NCBI RefSeq assembly: GCF_023652955.1
Contig: NZ_JAKLOY010000012.1
Coordinates: 1-64,000, forward strand
Direction: 5' to 3'
Origin: Geomonas sp. Red32
GTDB taxonomy: Bacteria > Desulfobacterota > Desulfuromonadia > Geobacterales > Geobacteraceae
DNA length: 64,000 nucleotides
Of the stretch, positions 15,225 through 23,650 are shown one piece after another. A program made the translations under genes and the position numbers. Under the pieces are notes generated by a model, which saw only the letters and a program-made list of their open reading frames with translations, was not told the origin of the DNA and did no database searches. How positions within the stretch are numbered: the first letter of the stretch is position 1; the number at the start of each line of letters is the position of its first letter.

Positions 15225-16597
15225 GGCTGCTCCTCGGGCTTCACCCCGGCCTCTGCCAGGAAGGCGAGGTCGTAGGGAGGATCCTGGCCAAGCTGGGCGC
15301 AGAGGTCGTTGACCCGTCTTTTCAGCCGGATCATGGTCAGTTCGCGCTCCTCCGCGGCCCGGCCGAACCGCTCCAGTTCGTCGTTGCGCCGCTTGAGCCG
15401 CTCCTCCGGCAATTTCTGCCGGGTGATGTCGATCACCACCCCGAGATAACGGGCCACGCTCCCGTCGGAAGCGACGAGCGGACGTCCTCGCGCCATGAGC
15501 CAGCGCTCCGAATCGTCCGCCGTGTGTACCCGCCACTCTATGTTGAGCTCGCCCCCGCGGCGGCGGATCCCCTCTATCGCCTCGGCGACGCAGGGGCGGT
15601 GATGGGGATGAACGGTATCGAGCCAGGTATCGTAGCTCGGCTCGGCCTGCTCGGAAAGGCCGTAGAGCCCCCAGAGCTGCTTGGACCAGACGATGCGTCC
15701 GGTGGGCAATTCCCACTCCCACGTCCCCGCCTGGGCGGCATCGAGCGCCACGTCCCTCCCCATCTCGATGGCACGCAGCGCTTCCTCCGTCCGTTTGCGA
15801 TCGGTGATGTCCTGCACGATACCGGCGAAGCGGGCGGAACTTACGGCGGAAGCCTGGCGAGGCCTCCCCGCCACCCAGATCCATCTGATCTCGCCGTCGG
15901 CGCGGCGGATGCGGCACTCCAGGCTCCAGCCGCTGGCGGCCGCCGTAGAGTTCCAGATCCGTCCCTCCACCACCGGGCGGTCATCGGGGACGACGTGGTC
16001 GATAAAGCTCTGGTAGTTCCAGACGGAAGGGGGAGCGTGGTAGCCGAAGATGCGATGGTGCAGGGGGGAACGGAAGGTGGCCCGGCCGGTGGTATCGAAC
16101 TCCCAGGCCCCGATCTCGCAGGTTTCCAGCGCGAATCTCAGCCGCTCCTCGCTCGCCTGCAGCTCGCTGTTGCTCTTCTGCTTCTCCGCCTCCAGGAGGT
16201 CCAGTTGGGCCGCCCGGAGCTCATCGCGGGCCTGACGTACCTCTTCCTCGGCCTCGGCCCGTTGGCGGTCGGACCTCGCCAGGCGGTCGTGAGTGAAGCT
16301 GAAACACACTCCCATCAAGGTGAAGACCAGGACCGAAAGGAGGTTGTTGGAGGCCTTGCCGGAATAGGAGAGTTGGGGAGGGATGAAGACGTAGGTGACC
16401 AGCAGGGCGGATACGACGGTCGACGCGATGCCGGCCCTCTTACCGCCGATCCGCGAGGTGAAGAACACCGTGGGATAGAAGAGGAACCAAACGAAGGGGC
16501 GAATGTACTCCCACAGCAGCCACTGCACGAGCGTGGTGACGAGCGGCAGCAGTATGGCAATGGTCGCCAGCAGTTTCGAGGGACGGCTCCGATTCAT
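15221..16597 (-). CDS. membrane PAS-domain sensor without kinase domain
   Basis: The protein has 458 residues. A four-helix DUF4118-type block (about residues 9-105), like the one in KdpD, is followed by a coiled coil and two PAS_3-type domains (each ending ITDRK or ITRQK). The tail motif ELTMIRLKRRVNDLCAQLG often precedes kinase domains in related proteins. No HisKA, HATPase, GGDEF or methyl-acceptor domain follows, so the output must come from a partner. It shares an ATGA overlap with the histidine kinase gene, so the two are translated together. Confidence 0.85.
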   Translation of the reverse strand: MNRSRPSKLLATIAILLPLVTTLVQWLLWEYIRPFVWFLFYPTVFFTSRIGGKRAGIASTVVSALLVTYVFIPPQLSYSGKASNNLLSVLVFTLMGVCFSFTHDRLARSDRQRAEAEEEVRQARDELRAAQLDLLEAEKQKSNSELQASEERLRFALETCEIGAWEFDTTGRATFRSPLHHRIFGYHAPPSVWNYQSFIDHVVPDDRPVVEGRIWNSTAAASGWSLECRIRRADGEIRWIWVAGRPRQASAVSSARFAGIVQDITDRKRTEEALRAIEMGRDVALDAAQAGTWEWELPTGRIVWSKQLWGLYGLSEQAEPSYDTWLDTVHPHHRPCVAEAIEGIRRRGGELNIEWRVHTADDSERWLMARGRPLVASDGSVARYLGVVIDITRQKLPEERLKRRNDELERFGRAAEERELTMIRLKRRVNDLCAQLGQDPPYDLAFLAEAGVKPEEQP

Positions 16598-16807
16598 TAC
16601 TAAGACCTCTGTGGAGTTTGCACAAGCTATATGTATAGCAGGCGCTCTGTCACTTTTCTGTCAGAAAACCTTGAGAAATGAAGCCGGTGTCATTTTTTTT
16701 CTGGTAGCGGGCGAGGCACACCCTGTAAAATGCCGTCTCCAGTTTCAATAAAAGTGTCATGGCCGCGTTCTTCACACCCGTTCGTCGAACGAACAGAGGA
16801 GGCCCCT

Positions 16808-17740
16808 GTGGATGAAAGAATAAGTAACCGCATCAACCGGATCAAAAGGATAGCCGCTGCCGGGGTGGTCGTCCTGGTTTCCGCACTCTTGGCGGGCTGC
16901 TTCCAGATCGACCGGACGGTGCATCTGAAGGCCGATGGGAGCGGAACGGTCGAGGAAACGGTGATGATCAGCAAGACCCTCACCTCCATGTTCGATATGA
17001 AGGAGCCGGGCGCCGAGGGGAATAAGCCGGAGCCGAAGAAGAAAGAGGACGAGCTGGCCGAGGTGGAAAAGACCGCCCGCGCCAAGGTTGCCGGCATGGG
17101 GGAGGGGGTGTCGCTGGTCTCCGTGACTTTGGTCCAGAAGGGGGACTTCGAGGGATACCGTGCGGTCTACGCCTTCAAGGACATCAACAAGTTAACCTTG
17201 GAGGCGGACGCCACTCCGGTGGACAAGGGGCCCGGTTCGGGCAGGACGACTTCCTTCCACTTCACCCGGGGCGCCAACAGTGTGCTGGTCATGAAGAACG
17301 GCGCGGCCCTGCCGAAGGAGCAGGTCGCTGCTGCCGCAGCTCCCCCGGTGGCCGATGCCCCGGCCGCGGATGCCCCGGCCGCGGATGCCCCGGCCGCGGG
17401 TGCCCCGGCTGCAGCGGCGATGTCTCCGGCAGGCGCGGACAACCCGCAGGCCCAGCAGGCCATGGACATGCTCAAGCAGATGTTCAACGGGATGCGGTTC
17501 TCCGACAAGATCATGATCGAGGGGACCGTGATCGAATCGAACGCCCTGTTCCGTACCGGACCTGAGATCACCCTGGTCGAGGTGGACTTGGGCGAGTTGC
17601 TGAAGAAGAAGCCGGAGGAGCTGATGAAACTGCAGCAGGCGGTGCCTCCTGACGACAAACAGAAAATGCTGGCTGCCATGAGTAAAATCCCCGGCCTCAA
17701 GGTGGATCTCAACGACGAACTGCGGGTGGTGTTCCGCTAA
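16808..17740 (+). CDS. lipoprotein with Pro/Ala/Asp repeat segment
   Basis: The 310-residue protein starts at GTG 16808, chosen because AGAGGAGG (16795-16802) lies just upstream. A lipobox (ALLAGC, Cys about residue 36) marks a membrane-anchored lipoprotein. The N-terminal half has VHLKADGSGTVEETVMIS, a pattern seen in LppM-like lipoproteins. A 15-bp tandem repeat (GATGCCCCGGCCGCG units, about 17354-17402) encodes repeated DAPAA. The C-terminal part continues the folded region. The function is unknown. Confidence 0.75.
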   Translation: MDERISNRINRIKRIAAAGVVVLVSALLAGCFQIDRTVHLKADGSGTVEETVMISKTLTSMFDMKEPGAEGNKPEPKKKEDELAEVEKTARAKVAGMGEGVSLVSVTLVQKGDFEGYRAVYAFKDINKLTLEADATPVDKGPGSGRTTSFHFTRGANSVLVMKNGAALPKEQVAAAAAPPVADAPAADAPAADAPAAGAPAAAAMSPAGADNPQAQQAMDMLKQMFNGMRFSDKIMIEGTVIESNALFRTGPEITLVEVDLGELLKKKPEELMKLQQAVPPDDKQKMLAAMSKIPGLKVDLNDELRVVFR

Positions 17741-17754
17741 ACGCTGCGAATTGA

Positions 17755-17785
17755 AAATGGCTACGGATCCTGTCCGTAGCCATTT
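17755..17785 (+). terminator. terminator after the lipoprotein gene
   Basis: A 13-bp perfect stem (AAATGGCTACGGA / TCCGTAGCCATTT) with a 5-base loop lies 15 bases past the stop. Confidence 0.85.
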
Positions 17786-17957
17786 CGTTATCGGCCACTG
17801 CTACTTGTTCAGCCGCCTGGCTTAGTCGTCAAGGCGACGGCCCCCCCGGAAGATGAGCCCTGCCGAAAGCGGCCCGGCCGGAACCCCTGCTCTTCGCCAC
17901 CTCCGCAACCCGTTTTGGCCTTTACCTTTGCGGCCGATTCGGCTAAAGCTCTCCCTC

Positions 17958-18905
17958 ATGATTCGTCTCATCGGTATCGGGATCCTCTCCGCATTCTTTT
18001 TCAGCAGTACCTTCGTTTTCAACCGCGCCATGAGCCTGGCAGGGGGAAGCTGGGTCTGGACCGCCAGCCTGCGCTATTTCGACACCCTCCTTCTTCTGGC
18101 AGGATGGCTCCTGGTGACGGGGCAGGGGGGGCAGCTGCGGGCCATCTTCGGCGCGTTCCGGCGGCACTGGCGCTTCTGGTGCGTGGCGGGAAGCGTCGGG
18201 TTCGGGACCTTCTACGCCCTGCTCACCTTTTCCTCCTGCTACGCGCCGGGGTGGGTGGTCGCTACCACCTGGCAGGCCACCATCCTGGCCACTCCGGTGG
18301 TGCTGCTGGTGTTCGGCAGGAAGGTCCCCCTCCGGGGGATTTGCTTCACCGCCCTGATCTTCGCGGGTATCGTGTCGGTCACCATAGAGCAGGCGGGCTC
18401 GGTTTCCGGGCGTGGCCTGTTGCTCGGGATCGTCCCGGTGATCGCCGCCGCCTTCGCCTATCCGCTCGGCAACCAGCTGGTCTGGGAGGCGCGGCACGGC
18501 GACGGCCGCCTGATTCCCCGCATCGACGATCCGGCGGCCGATTCCAGCGTCGGCCGGGTCCTCCTCATGGTGCTCGGCTCGATCCCCTTCTGGATTCTGC
18601 TGATTCTGCTGTCCCGTCCGGGAGTCCCCAGCCGGGGGCAGCTGGTCAACACCCTGATGGTCGCCCTCTTTTCCGGGGTCATTGCCACCACGCTTTTCTT
18701 CCGCGCCCGCCACCTGGCCAGGACGCCGATGGAGCTTGCCGCGGTGGACGCCACCCAGTCGACGGAGGTGCTCTTTTCCCTGCTGGGAGAGATCGTCTTT
18801 CTGCAGGGAGCCGTGCCGGGAGCGGCAGGATGCGCGGGGATAACCCTCTGCGTAACCGGCCTCGTGCTTTACATTCGCTCGCAATCTTCAGCGGGGGAGC
18901 AATAA
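17958..18905 (+). CDS. EmrE-like multidrug/metabolite transporter, 10 helices
   Basis: The 315-residue integral membrane protein has about ten hydrophobic helices. It starts MIRLIGIGILSAFFFSSTFVFNRAM and contains SLRYFDTLLLLAGW, TTWQATILATPVVLLVFG and LAAVDATQSTEVLFSLLGE. This is the pattern of the drug/metabolite transporter superfamily, in the branch often called multidrug resistance efflux transporter. The substrate is not predictable. The ATG at 17958 is chosen because the frame upstream (to 17853) is not hydrophobic; no strong ribosome site is seen. Confidence 0.75.
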   Translation: MIRLIGIGILSAFFFSSTFVFNRAMSLAGGSWVWTASLRYFDTLLLLAGWLLVTGQGGQLRAIFGAFRRHWRFWCVAGSVGFGTFYALLTFSSCYAPGWVVATTWQATILATPVVLLVFGRKVPLRGICFTALIFAGIVSVTIEQAGSVSGRGLLLGIVPVIAAAFAYPLGNQLVWEARHGDGRLIPRIDDPAADSSVGRVLLMVLGSIPFWILLILLSRPGVPSRGQLVNTLMVALFSGVIATTLFFRARHLARTPMELAAVDATQSTEVLFSLLGEIVFLQGAVPGAAGCAGITLCVTGLVLYIRSQSSAGEQ

Positions 18906-18934
18906 AAAAAGGGCCGGATGAAGCCGGCCCTTTG
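18904..18934 (+). terminator. terminator between convergent genes
   Basis: GGGCCGG pairs with CCGGCCC around a short loop. A-run and T-containing flanks let it act for both the transporter gene and the reverse-strand gene ending at 18971. Confidence 0.8.
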
Positions 18935-18970
18935 CGGAGAGTTGGGGGGAAGCTGGGAGAAGGGTGGGTG

Positions 18971-19522
18971 CTAACGGGATTGGCTCCAGCTGCTTATCCC
19001 TGGCTGTCCGCCGCCGATCGATCCGTTGGACCCGCCTATCTTGGGACCGGTTCCTTGGCCCGAACCGTACCCGCCGGTTCCATAGGTTCCGGTATCGTAG
19101 AGGCCGGAGCCGCTGCTGCTTTGGCTCCCCTGCTGACTGGCAGTGCCCGAGGTCACGGTGCGTGACGTCGCGGTAGGGTAGCGCCGGGAAGTGTTGTTGG
19201 CTGCCCCATACATCCCGGTCTCGTACATCCCCGTGTCGTAGCCGTTGTTGCTTTTGCGGGCGTGCAGTTTCTTCTTCGGCTTTTTCTTCTCCTTCATCTT
19301 GTACCGGTGTATGGCACTCTCATAGTAGGAGCTGATGCTGGTCGTGCTCGTGGTCGAGGAGTCACCCGCCGGGGATCCGTTGGATGGGGTAGGGGGCTGA
19401 GTCAGGGCTGGATTGCCCGCAGAGCCTGCCGGTGCGCTGCCGTTACTGTCTGCGGCTTGCACCTGTCCGATGAACCCGAGGGTTACCGCCGCCACCACCA
19501 AAATGCTCCATTGCCTTCCCAT
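18971..19522 (-). CDS. secreted Gly/Ser/Tyr-rich low-complexity protein
   Basis: The protein has 183 residues, with a signal peptide ending near GQVQA (about 23). A Ser/Thr/Pro-rich part leads to a basic cluster (KMKEKKKPKKKLHARK). The C-terminal half has repeated YDTGMYETGMYG and YDTGTYGTGGYG units, then GSGQGTGPKIGG. The ATG at 19522 has AGAGAGGA upstream. The architecture (signal, Ser/Thr-rich part, Lys-rich cluster, Gly repeats) is the same as in the protein at 25300. It is probably disordered and extracellular; the function is unknown. Confidence 0.7.
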   Translation of the reverse strand: MGRQWSILVVAAVTLGFIGQVQAADSNGSAPAGSAGNPALTQPPTPSNGSPAGDSSTTSTTSISSYYESAIHRYKMKEKKKPKKKLHARKSNNGYDTGMYETGMYGAANNTSRRYPTATSRTVTSGTASQQGSQSSSGSGLYDTGTYGTGGYGSGQGTGPKIGGSNGSIGGGQPGISSWSQSR

Positions 19523-20036
19523 TACGAATCCTCTCTTTCTGAAACTTACCAGCCCGTATATATCAAATTGCCACCTCCGACAAGCGAATAACGCGGAAAG
19601 CCTAATCGTCCAACGTCTCTGAAGGTCATAACCATGACCTCCTCTCCATGTAGACAATCATACCGTCCGGAGAGTCTGGTGAGAATACGGTCATTGGCCC
19701 GAACTTTCTTTTTGCCGGGATTTTCTTCAGCCTGCGGTGTGAGGGTGAGGGGGGAGCTAAGTCTTTGAATGCGCGAGGTTCCTTCAGCGTTTCCACTCCA
19801 AATGTGGAAAACTGAGCTGTAGCTGTTGATATCTGTCCCTAATGTTACGAAATTTGAGGGGGTTTAGCTCGCTGCACAATTTCTGCGCAGTCCGGTAAGT
19901 GCTGGTATTCGCGTGTCAATATCTTTTTTTTCTGCGGGTGTTCCGCAAAGTGTATGCAATTGGGCGGGGCGATTGTAACAAAAAAGTGGAGGTGGAAAAC
20001 TAACGAAAATCACAGGGAAATACTGCGGACCTGACG
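19523..20036. other. intergenic region, no gene seen
   Basis: The 514 bp between two reverse-strand genes is less GC-rich than its surroundings, with T-runs near 19924. The promoter of the reverse-strand secreted protein should lie at about 19530-19700. I see no conserved RNA structure. Confidence 0.5.
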
Positions 20037-20486
20037 TCATGCGGCGCGGTTTCCGCGGGGGGGCAGCAGGCGCAGCTGAGGGATCAGATGGGGGGGCAAC
20101 GTGTCCATGCGGTCGGGTCCCAGGGCGGCCAGAGCTTCCCGCAGCCGGTCCGCGGCTTCCATCGTCTCCTGCACCGGGACCTGCTGGCAGACGGCCTGGA
20201 CGTGGCGAAGATGCCCGGCGGCCCGCTCAAGCAAGAGAACGGCTCCGCTGTAATTTCCGTCTCTCCAATGGTAAAGGGCGACGGCGAACTGCAACAGCCC
20301 CTGGTAGAAGTGGCGGATCTCTCCTTTCGACCCCACCCAGAGCTCTTCGAGACTCTCATGGCACTCGAACCACTCCCTCCGGTTGAACTCGCCGACCGCC
20401 CTGACCAGCTCCTCCGGGGCCTCCATCAGGCAGGGGGTACTTTCCGTTTCAGACATGGTTGGTAAAGGGGGTGCCACTACGCTCAT
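20037..20486 (-). CDS. DUF309 family protein
   Basis: The 149-residue helical protein has the DUF309 signature: EFNRREWFECHESLEELW, then FYQGLLQFAVALYHW and ERAAGHL. DUF309 proteins are small and soluble, with an unknown biochemical role. The ATG at 20486 follows an AAAGGAAG site by about 8 bases; a second in-frame ATG 10 codons later is possible. It stands alone. Confidence 0.85.
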   Translation of the reverse strand: MSVVAPPLPTMSETESTPCLMEAPEELVRAVGEFNRREWFECHESLEELWVGSKGEIRHFYQGLLQFAVALYHWRDGNYSGAVLLLERAAGHLRHVQAVCQQVPVQETMEAADRLREALAALGPDRMDTLPPHLIPQLRLLPPRGNRAA

Positions 20487-20677
20487 CGTGCGATCTTCCT
20501 TTCCTGTTCCTTACTGTCAGTAACGATACCGTATCCGGCACAGAAAGTAAAAATGGGGCTTTCAGGATTAAAAAGGATGCATCTTCCCGGCGCTGTTGCT
20601 ATCATAGGATCAGAACGGTGGGCAGCTCTCTCAGCTCCCGGCTTCCCTTGTGAGAGTTGTCCGGGAAGGAGAATGCC

Positions 20678-20968
20678 ATGGCAGTCACCGCGATTACCGC
20701 CGCGGGAGGGATGCCGAAGATCTCGGCGATTTCCTCCGCAACCTCCCGGAAACGGTCCGTCACCACGAAACCTGCCACCATCGGCAGTGATCTCGTTGAG
20801 ATCAGCACTACTGCAAGGGTGAAATCGATGCAGCTCTCCGGCCTGAGCGCGAGGCAGATTTCCATCGAGCTCGGCCTTGATTTAGCAACCGTGGAGTTTT
20901 ATCTCGGTTTGGCACCGGCCAAGGCCGGCGCCACCACGTGGCAGACGGCCACGGCTAGAGCCGCCTGA
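20678..20968 (+). CDS. small protein with C-terminal helix-turn-helix-like segment
   Basis: The 96-residue protein starts at ATG 20678 after GGAAGGAG. The N-terminal half is Ala/Thr/Ser-rich. The C-terminal half has the pattern KSMQLSGLSARQISIELGL followed by DLATVEFYLGL, which looks like a LuxR- or sigma-type helix-turn-helix. It could bind DNA, but no other domain is present. I recognise no named family. Confidence 0.6.
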   Translation: MAVTAITAAGGMPKISAISSATSRKRSVTTKPATIGSDLVEISTTARVKSMQLSGLSARQISIELGLDLATVEFYLGLAPAKAGATTWQTATARAA

Positions 20969-21016
20969 GGTAATCCGGCCGCAGGAAGGATCTCCGTTTT
21001 CCTGTCTTTGTTTTCC

Positions 21017-21051
21017 CCCGGGTTCTTTTCCCCTCATCGATACCCGGGGGT
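21017..21051 (+). terminator. terminator-like hairpin
   Basis: CCCCCGGGT and ACCCGGGGG flank a 16-base loop and are followed by TTCTTGCT. The hairpin lies about 50 bases after the small helix-turn-helix gene. Confidence 0.65.
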
Positions 21052-21188
21052 TCTTGCTCATTGAGGGGAGGCATCCCTGACAATAGTGCGGTAAAATTAG
21101 CCGCATCGGCAGTAGCTGTGAGTTTGTTCTACTTCTCTGTGGTTGACTGTCTGCAGCCTGGACAAGGTTATCCTTCTCAGAGTCCGGT

Positions 21189-21611
21189 ATGAAAAATTCA
21201 CATCTGTACCTCGTCTTCAGCGGCGTCGTGGTCATCTCCGTTGTCGTTCTCTTAGCCTTCGGTTTCGTGGTAGGGAACACCTACCACCAGAGTCAGGCAA
21301 GCGGCATTCTGACCGTCGACGATTGCCTTCAATGTCATGACGGCATCACCGGCCGCTTGATAACCCTCTGCCTGGGCGACCAGTGTCTGTATCTGCAGAA
21401 CCATTCCATCCTGCATCCTTATCCCCCGGTGAGAAAAACCGCGGAGTATGCCAGCCGGGCGGAGATCGAGGCGGCCGGCTGCATACTGGAAAATGGCAAG
21501 GTCACCTGCCTGTCCTGCCATAACCTCACCAAGCCGCCCCCCCACCTGATACGGGACGGCGACGAACTCTGCTACATCTGCCACAAGACCTTCAAGCCGA
21601 AGGGGCTGTGA
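21189..21611 (+). CDS. membrane-anchored triheme c-type cytochrome
   Basis: The protein has 140 residues with an uncleaved-looking N-terminal helix (about 7-28). It has three heme motifs: CLQCH (46-50), CLSCH (107-111) and CYICH (128-132). His residues in NHSILHPYPP and PPPHLI are likely distal ligands. The layout resembles small NrfH or c3-type quinol-facing cytochromes, although the spacing differs. It probably passes electrons from the membrane to periplasmic carriers. The ribosome site is weak. Confidence 0.8.
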   Translation: MKNSHLYLVFSGVVVISVVVLLAFGFVVGNTYHQSQASGILTVDDCLQCHDGITGRLITLCLGDQCLYLQNHSILHPYPPVRKTAEYASRAEIEAAGCILENGKVTCLSCHNLTKPPPHLIRDGDELCYICHKTFKPKGL

Positions 21612-21868
21612 CAAGGTCCCTTCATCTTTGCCACGCACCTCTCCCCCCTTGAAAGGCTCCTCCTCGACTCCCTGAGCCCCTTCAGGTCCCGTGGTTACCG
21701 GGATTCCCCGGTTCCCTTCCGAGCCCTCCGGGGGCGGGGGGCGGGTATGGACTTTGGTTCCGGGAAACCGTATGATGACGGCAAGAGGACCGGAAGACTC
21801 GTCCCCGCCCGCTTCCGCCCGCTATTTACGCGGTCCTGGCGGGTGTAAAGGAGCAAGAGGAGCACCAC

Positions 21869-23131
21869 ATGACACGCATCCTGGCTAACCTGTTCCTGCT
21901 CATGTTCCTGGCCGACGGGGGGATCTCCTTCCTCGACGAACTCGTCTCGCTCGGCCACCCCTTGGCTCCCCTTTCGTTGTTCCGCGCCGGCCTCGGTAAC
22001 TTCGTGGTGATCCTGGCGGTCACCGTCTACGCGCTGCTCGGTATCGATAAACGGCTGCCGAAACGGGTCATCGTACCGCTCGTGCTCTTCACCATCTTCT
22101 CCCCCTTTCTTCCCCTGCTGGTTCCGTCGCTGGCCGGCACCCCGGCGCTCGGGCTGGCCATCGCGGTACTGCAGCTGCTGGTCTACCAGCTGGCGACCAC
22201 CCCCATCCGCCAGATGACTCCGGTGACGGTAAGCCTGCCGAAAGGGCTCTTTAAAGGCCCATCGTACAGCGTCAAAAACAGCGCGGTGTTCGCGGCGGCC
22301 AACCTGGTTATCCTTCCTTGCGTCCTCGCCCTTCTGGTGGGCTTCACCGCCAACGCCTTCATGCAGCGCTACACGGCGGGGTTCATGCACCTTGGCCCCG
22401 ACGGGCTCCACATGTACGAGAAGGTCTACCGGCGTCAAAACCGCACCATCCTGCTGGCCGGGATGATCCACGTCGGCGAGAAGGAGTTCTACCAGAGGGT
22501 GGCGTCCCTGCCGTCCGCGGGGCGGACCATCGTGCTGGCGGAGGGGGTAACCGACGACCGCAACCTGCTCCGTGACCGTCCCGACTACAGCAAGCTTGCC
22601 GGCTACCTCGGGCTTACCTCTCAGGCGGACCGGATGCATTTCGCGGGAAGGGTGATCGAGCCGTCCCAGCTTGATACCGCTCCGGCCAAGGGGAACCCGG
22701 GCGGCGTCGACATCCTGCGCGCCGACGTCGACGTCAGTTCCTTCCGTCCGGCCACCATCTGGTTTCTCAACGAGCTGGGGAGGCAGATGAAGAACAGCCG
22801 GACCTTGTCACAGCAGCTCCTCTCCTCCATACTCTGGTCCCAGAACAACATCACCCCCGAAATCCAGTCCACGGTGATGGACGACATCCTTCATCGCCGC
22901 AACCAGGTCCTGATCGGGAACCTGGACAAGGCCCTGGCCCAGTACGACACCGTGGTGGTCCCGTGGGGGGCCCTCCACATGGCGGAGATCGAGAAAGAGG
23001 TCCGCAGGCAGGGGTTCCAGTTGCAGCGGGTAACCGACCGTGTCAGTATCAGGTTCGGCAAGGGGGCCGCGGCTCCCCCTCGCGAGGCCGGCAAAGCGCA
23101 GGTGCCAGGCGGGGGCGTCCGGCATGAGTAG
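21869..23131 (+). CDS. membrane protein with TraB/Tiki-like domain
   Basis: The protein has 420 residues. The first half has about five membrane helices (near 1-15, 40-60, 65-95, 100-115 and 140-170). The second half has the TraB/Tiki pattern: GMIHVGEKEFY (GxxH), IVLAEGV, then RRNQVLIGNLDKAL and VVVPWGALHMAEIE (second GxxH). The family includes metal-dependent protease-like proteins and PrgY/TraB. The usual order puts membrane helices at the C-terminus, so an N-terminal membrane block is unusual. The ribosome site is AAGGAGC. The end overlaps the next gene by 8 bases. Confidence 0.7.
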   Translation: MTRILANLFLLMFLADGGISFLDELVSLGHPLAPLSLFRAGLGNFVVILAVTVYALLGIDKRLPKRVIVPLVLFTIFSPFLPLLVPSLAGTPALGLAIAVLQLLVYQLATTPIRQMTPVTVSLPKGLFKGPSYSVKNSAVFAAANLVILPCVLALLVGFTANAFMQRYTAGFMHLGPDGLHMYEKVYRRQNRTILLAGMIHVGEKEFYQRVASLPSAGRTIVLAEGVTDDRNLLRDRPDYSKLAGYLGLTSQADRMHFAGRVIEPSQLDTAPAKGNPGGVDILRADVDVSSFRPATIWFLNELGRQMKNSRTLSQQLLSSILWSQNNITPEIQSTVMDDILHRRNQVLIGNLDKALAQYDTVVVPWGALHMAEIEKEVRRQGFQLQRVTDRVSIRFGKGAAAPPREAGKAQVPGGGVRHE

Positions 23132-23591
23132 CCTCCTTGCGGTGGACTTAGGCCTGAAGACCGGGCTCGCAATGTACGGAGGAGACGGAAAGCTTATCTG
23201 GTACCGCTCCCACAACTTCGGGACCACCGAGCGGTTGAAGCGAGCCGCCCACGGTATACTGAGAGGTGCTCCGGAGGTAACCGCAATGGTCATCGAAGGA
23301 GGCGGCAACCTCGCCCTGGTCTGGGAGAAGGAGGCCGCCCAACTGGGGATAGAGGTGCGCCGGGTGGGGGCGGAGGCATGGCGCCAGCAGATGCTCTTTC
23401 CGCGCGAGCAGCGGAGCGGGGGCGACGCCAAAAGGCACGCCGCTGAGGTGGCGCGCCGGATCATCGACTGGTCGGGGGCCCCTCGCCCGACCTCGCTTCG
23501 GCACGATGCCGCCGAAGCCATCGTGATCGGCATCTGGGGGGTACTCCACTTCGGCTGGCTCGAGGCCCTGCCCGCCGCGTTGCAAAGATAA
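23124..23591 (+). CDS. RuvC-like / RNase H-fold protein
   Basis: The 155-residue protein has the resolvase-type acidic residues: Asp8 in AVDLGLKTGLA, Glu58 in MVIEGGG and Asp128 in RHDAAEAIVIG. This is the layout of RuvC/YqgF-type nucleases with an RNase H fold. It differs from RuvC itself, and no ruvA or ruvB is near. The start overlaps the end of the TraB-like gene, so translation is probably coupled. The link between the two is unexplained. Confidence 0.7.
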   Translation: MSSLLAVDLGLKTGLAMYGGDGKLIWYRSHNFGTTERLKRAAHGILRGAPEVTAMVIEGGGNLALVWEKEAAQLGIEVRRVGAEAWRQQMLFPREQRSGGDAKRHAAEVARRIIDWSGAPRPTSLRHDAAEAIVIGIWGVLHFGWLEALPAALQR

Positions 23592-23650
23592 GCTTTGATA
23601 GGTACCGGCCCGGGTGCCTCAAGTTGACCTGCCAAAGGATGGTGTTATCG

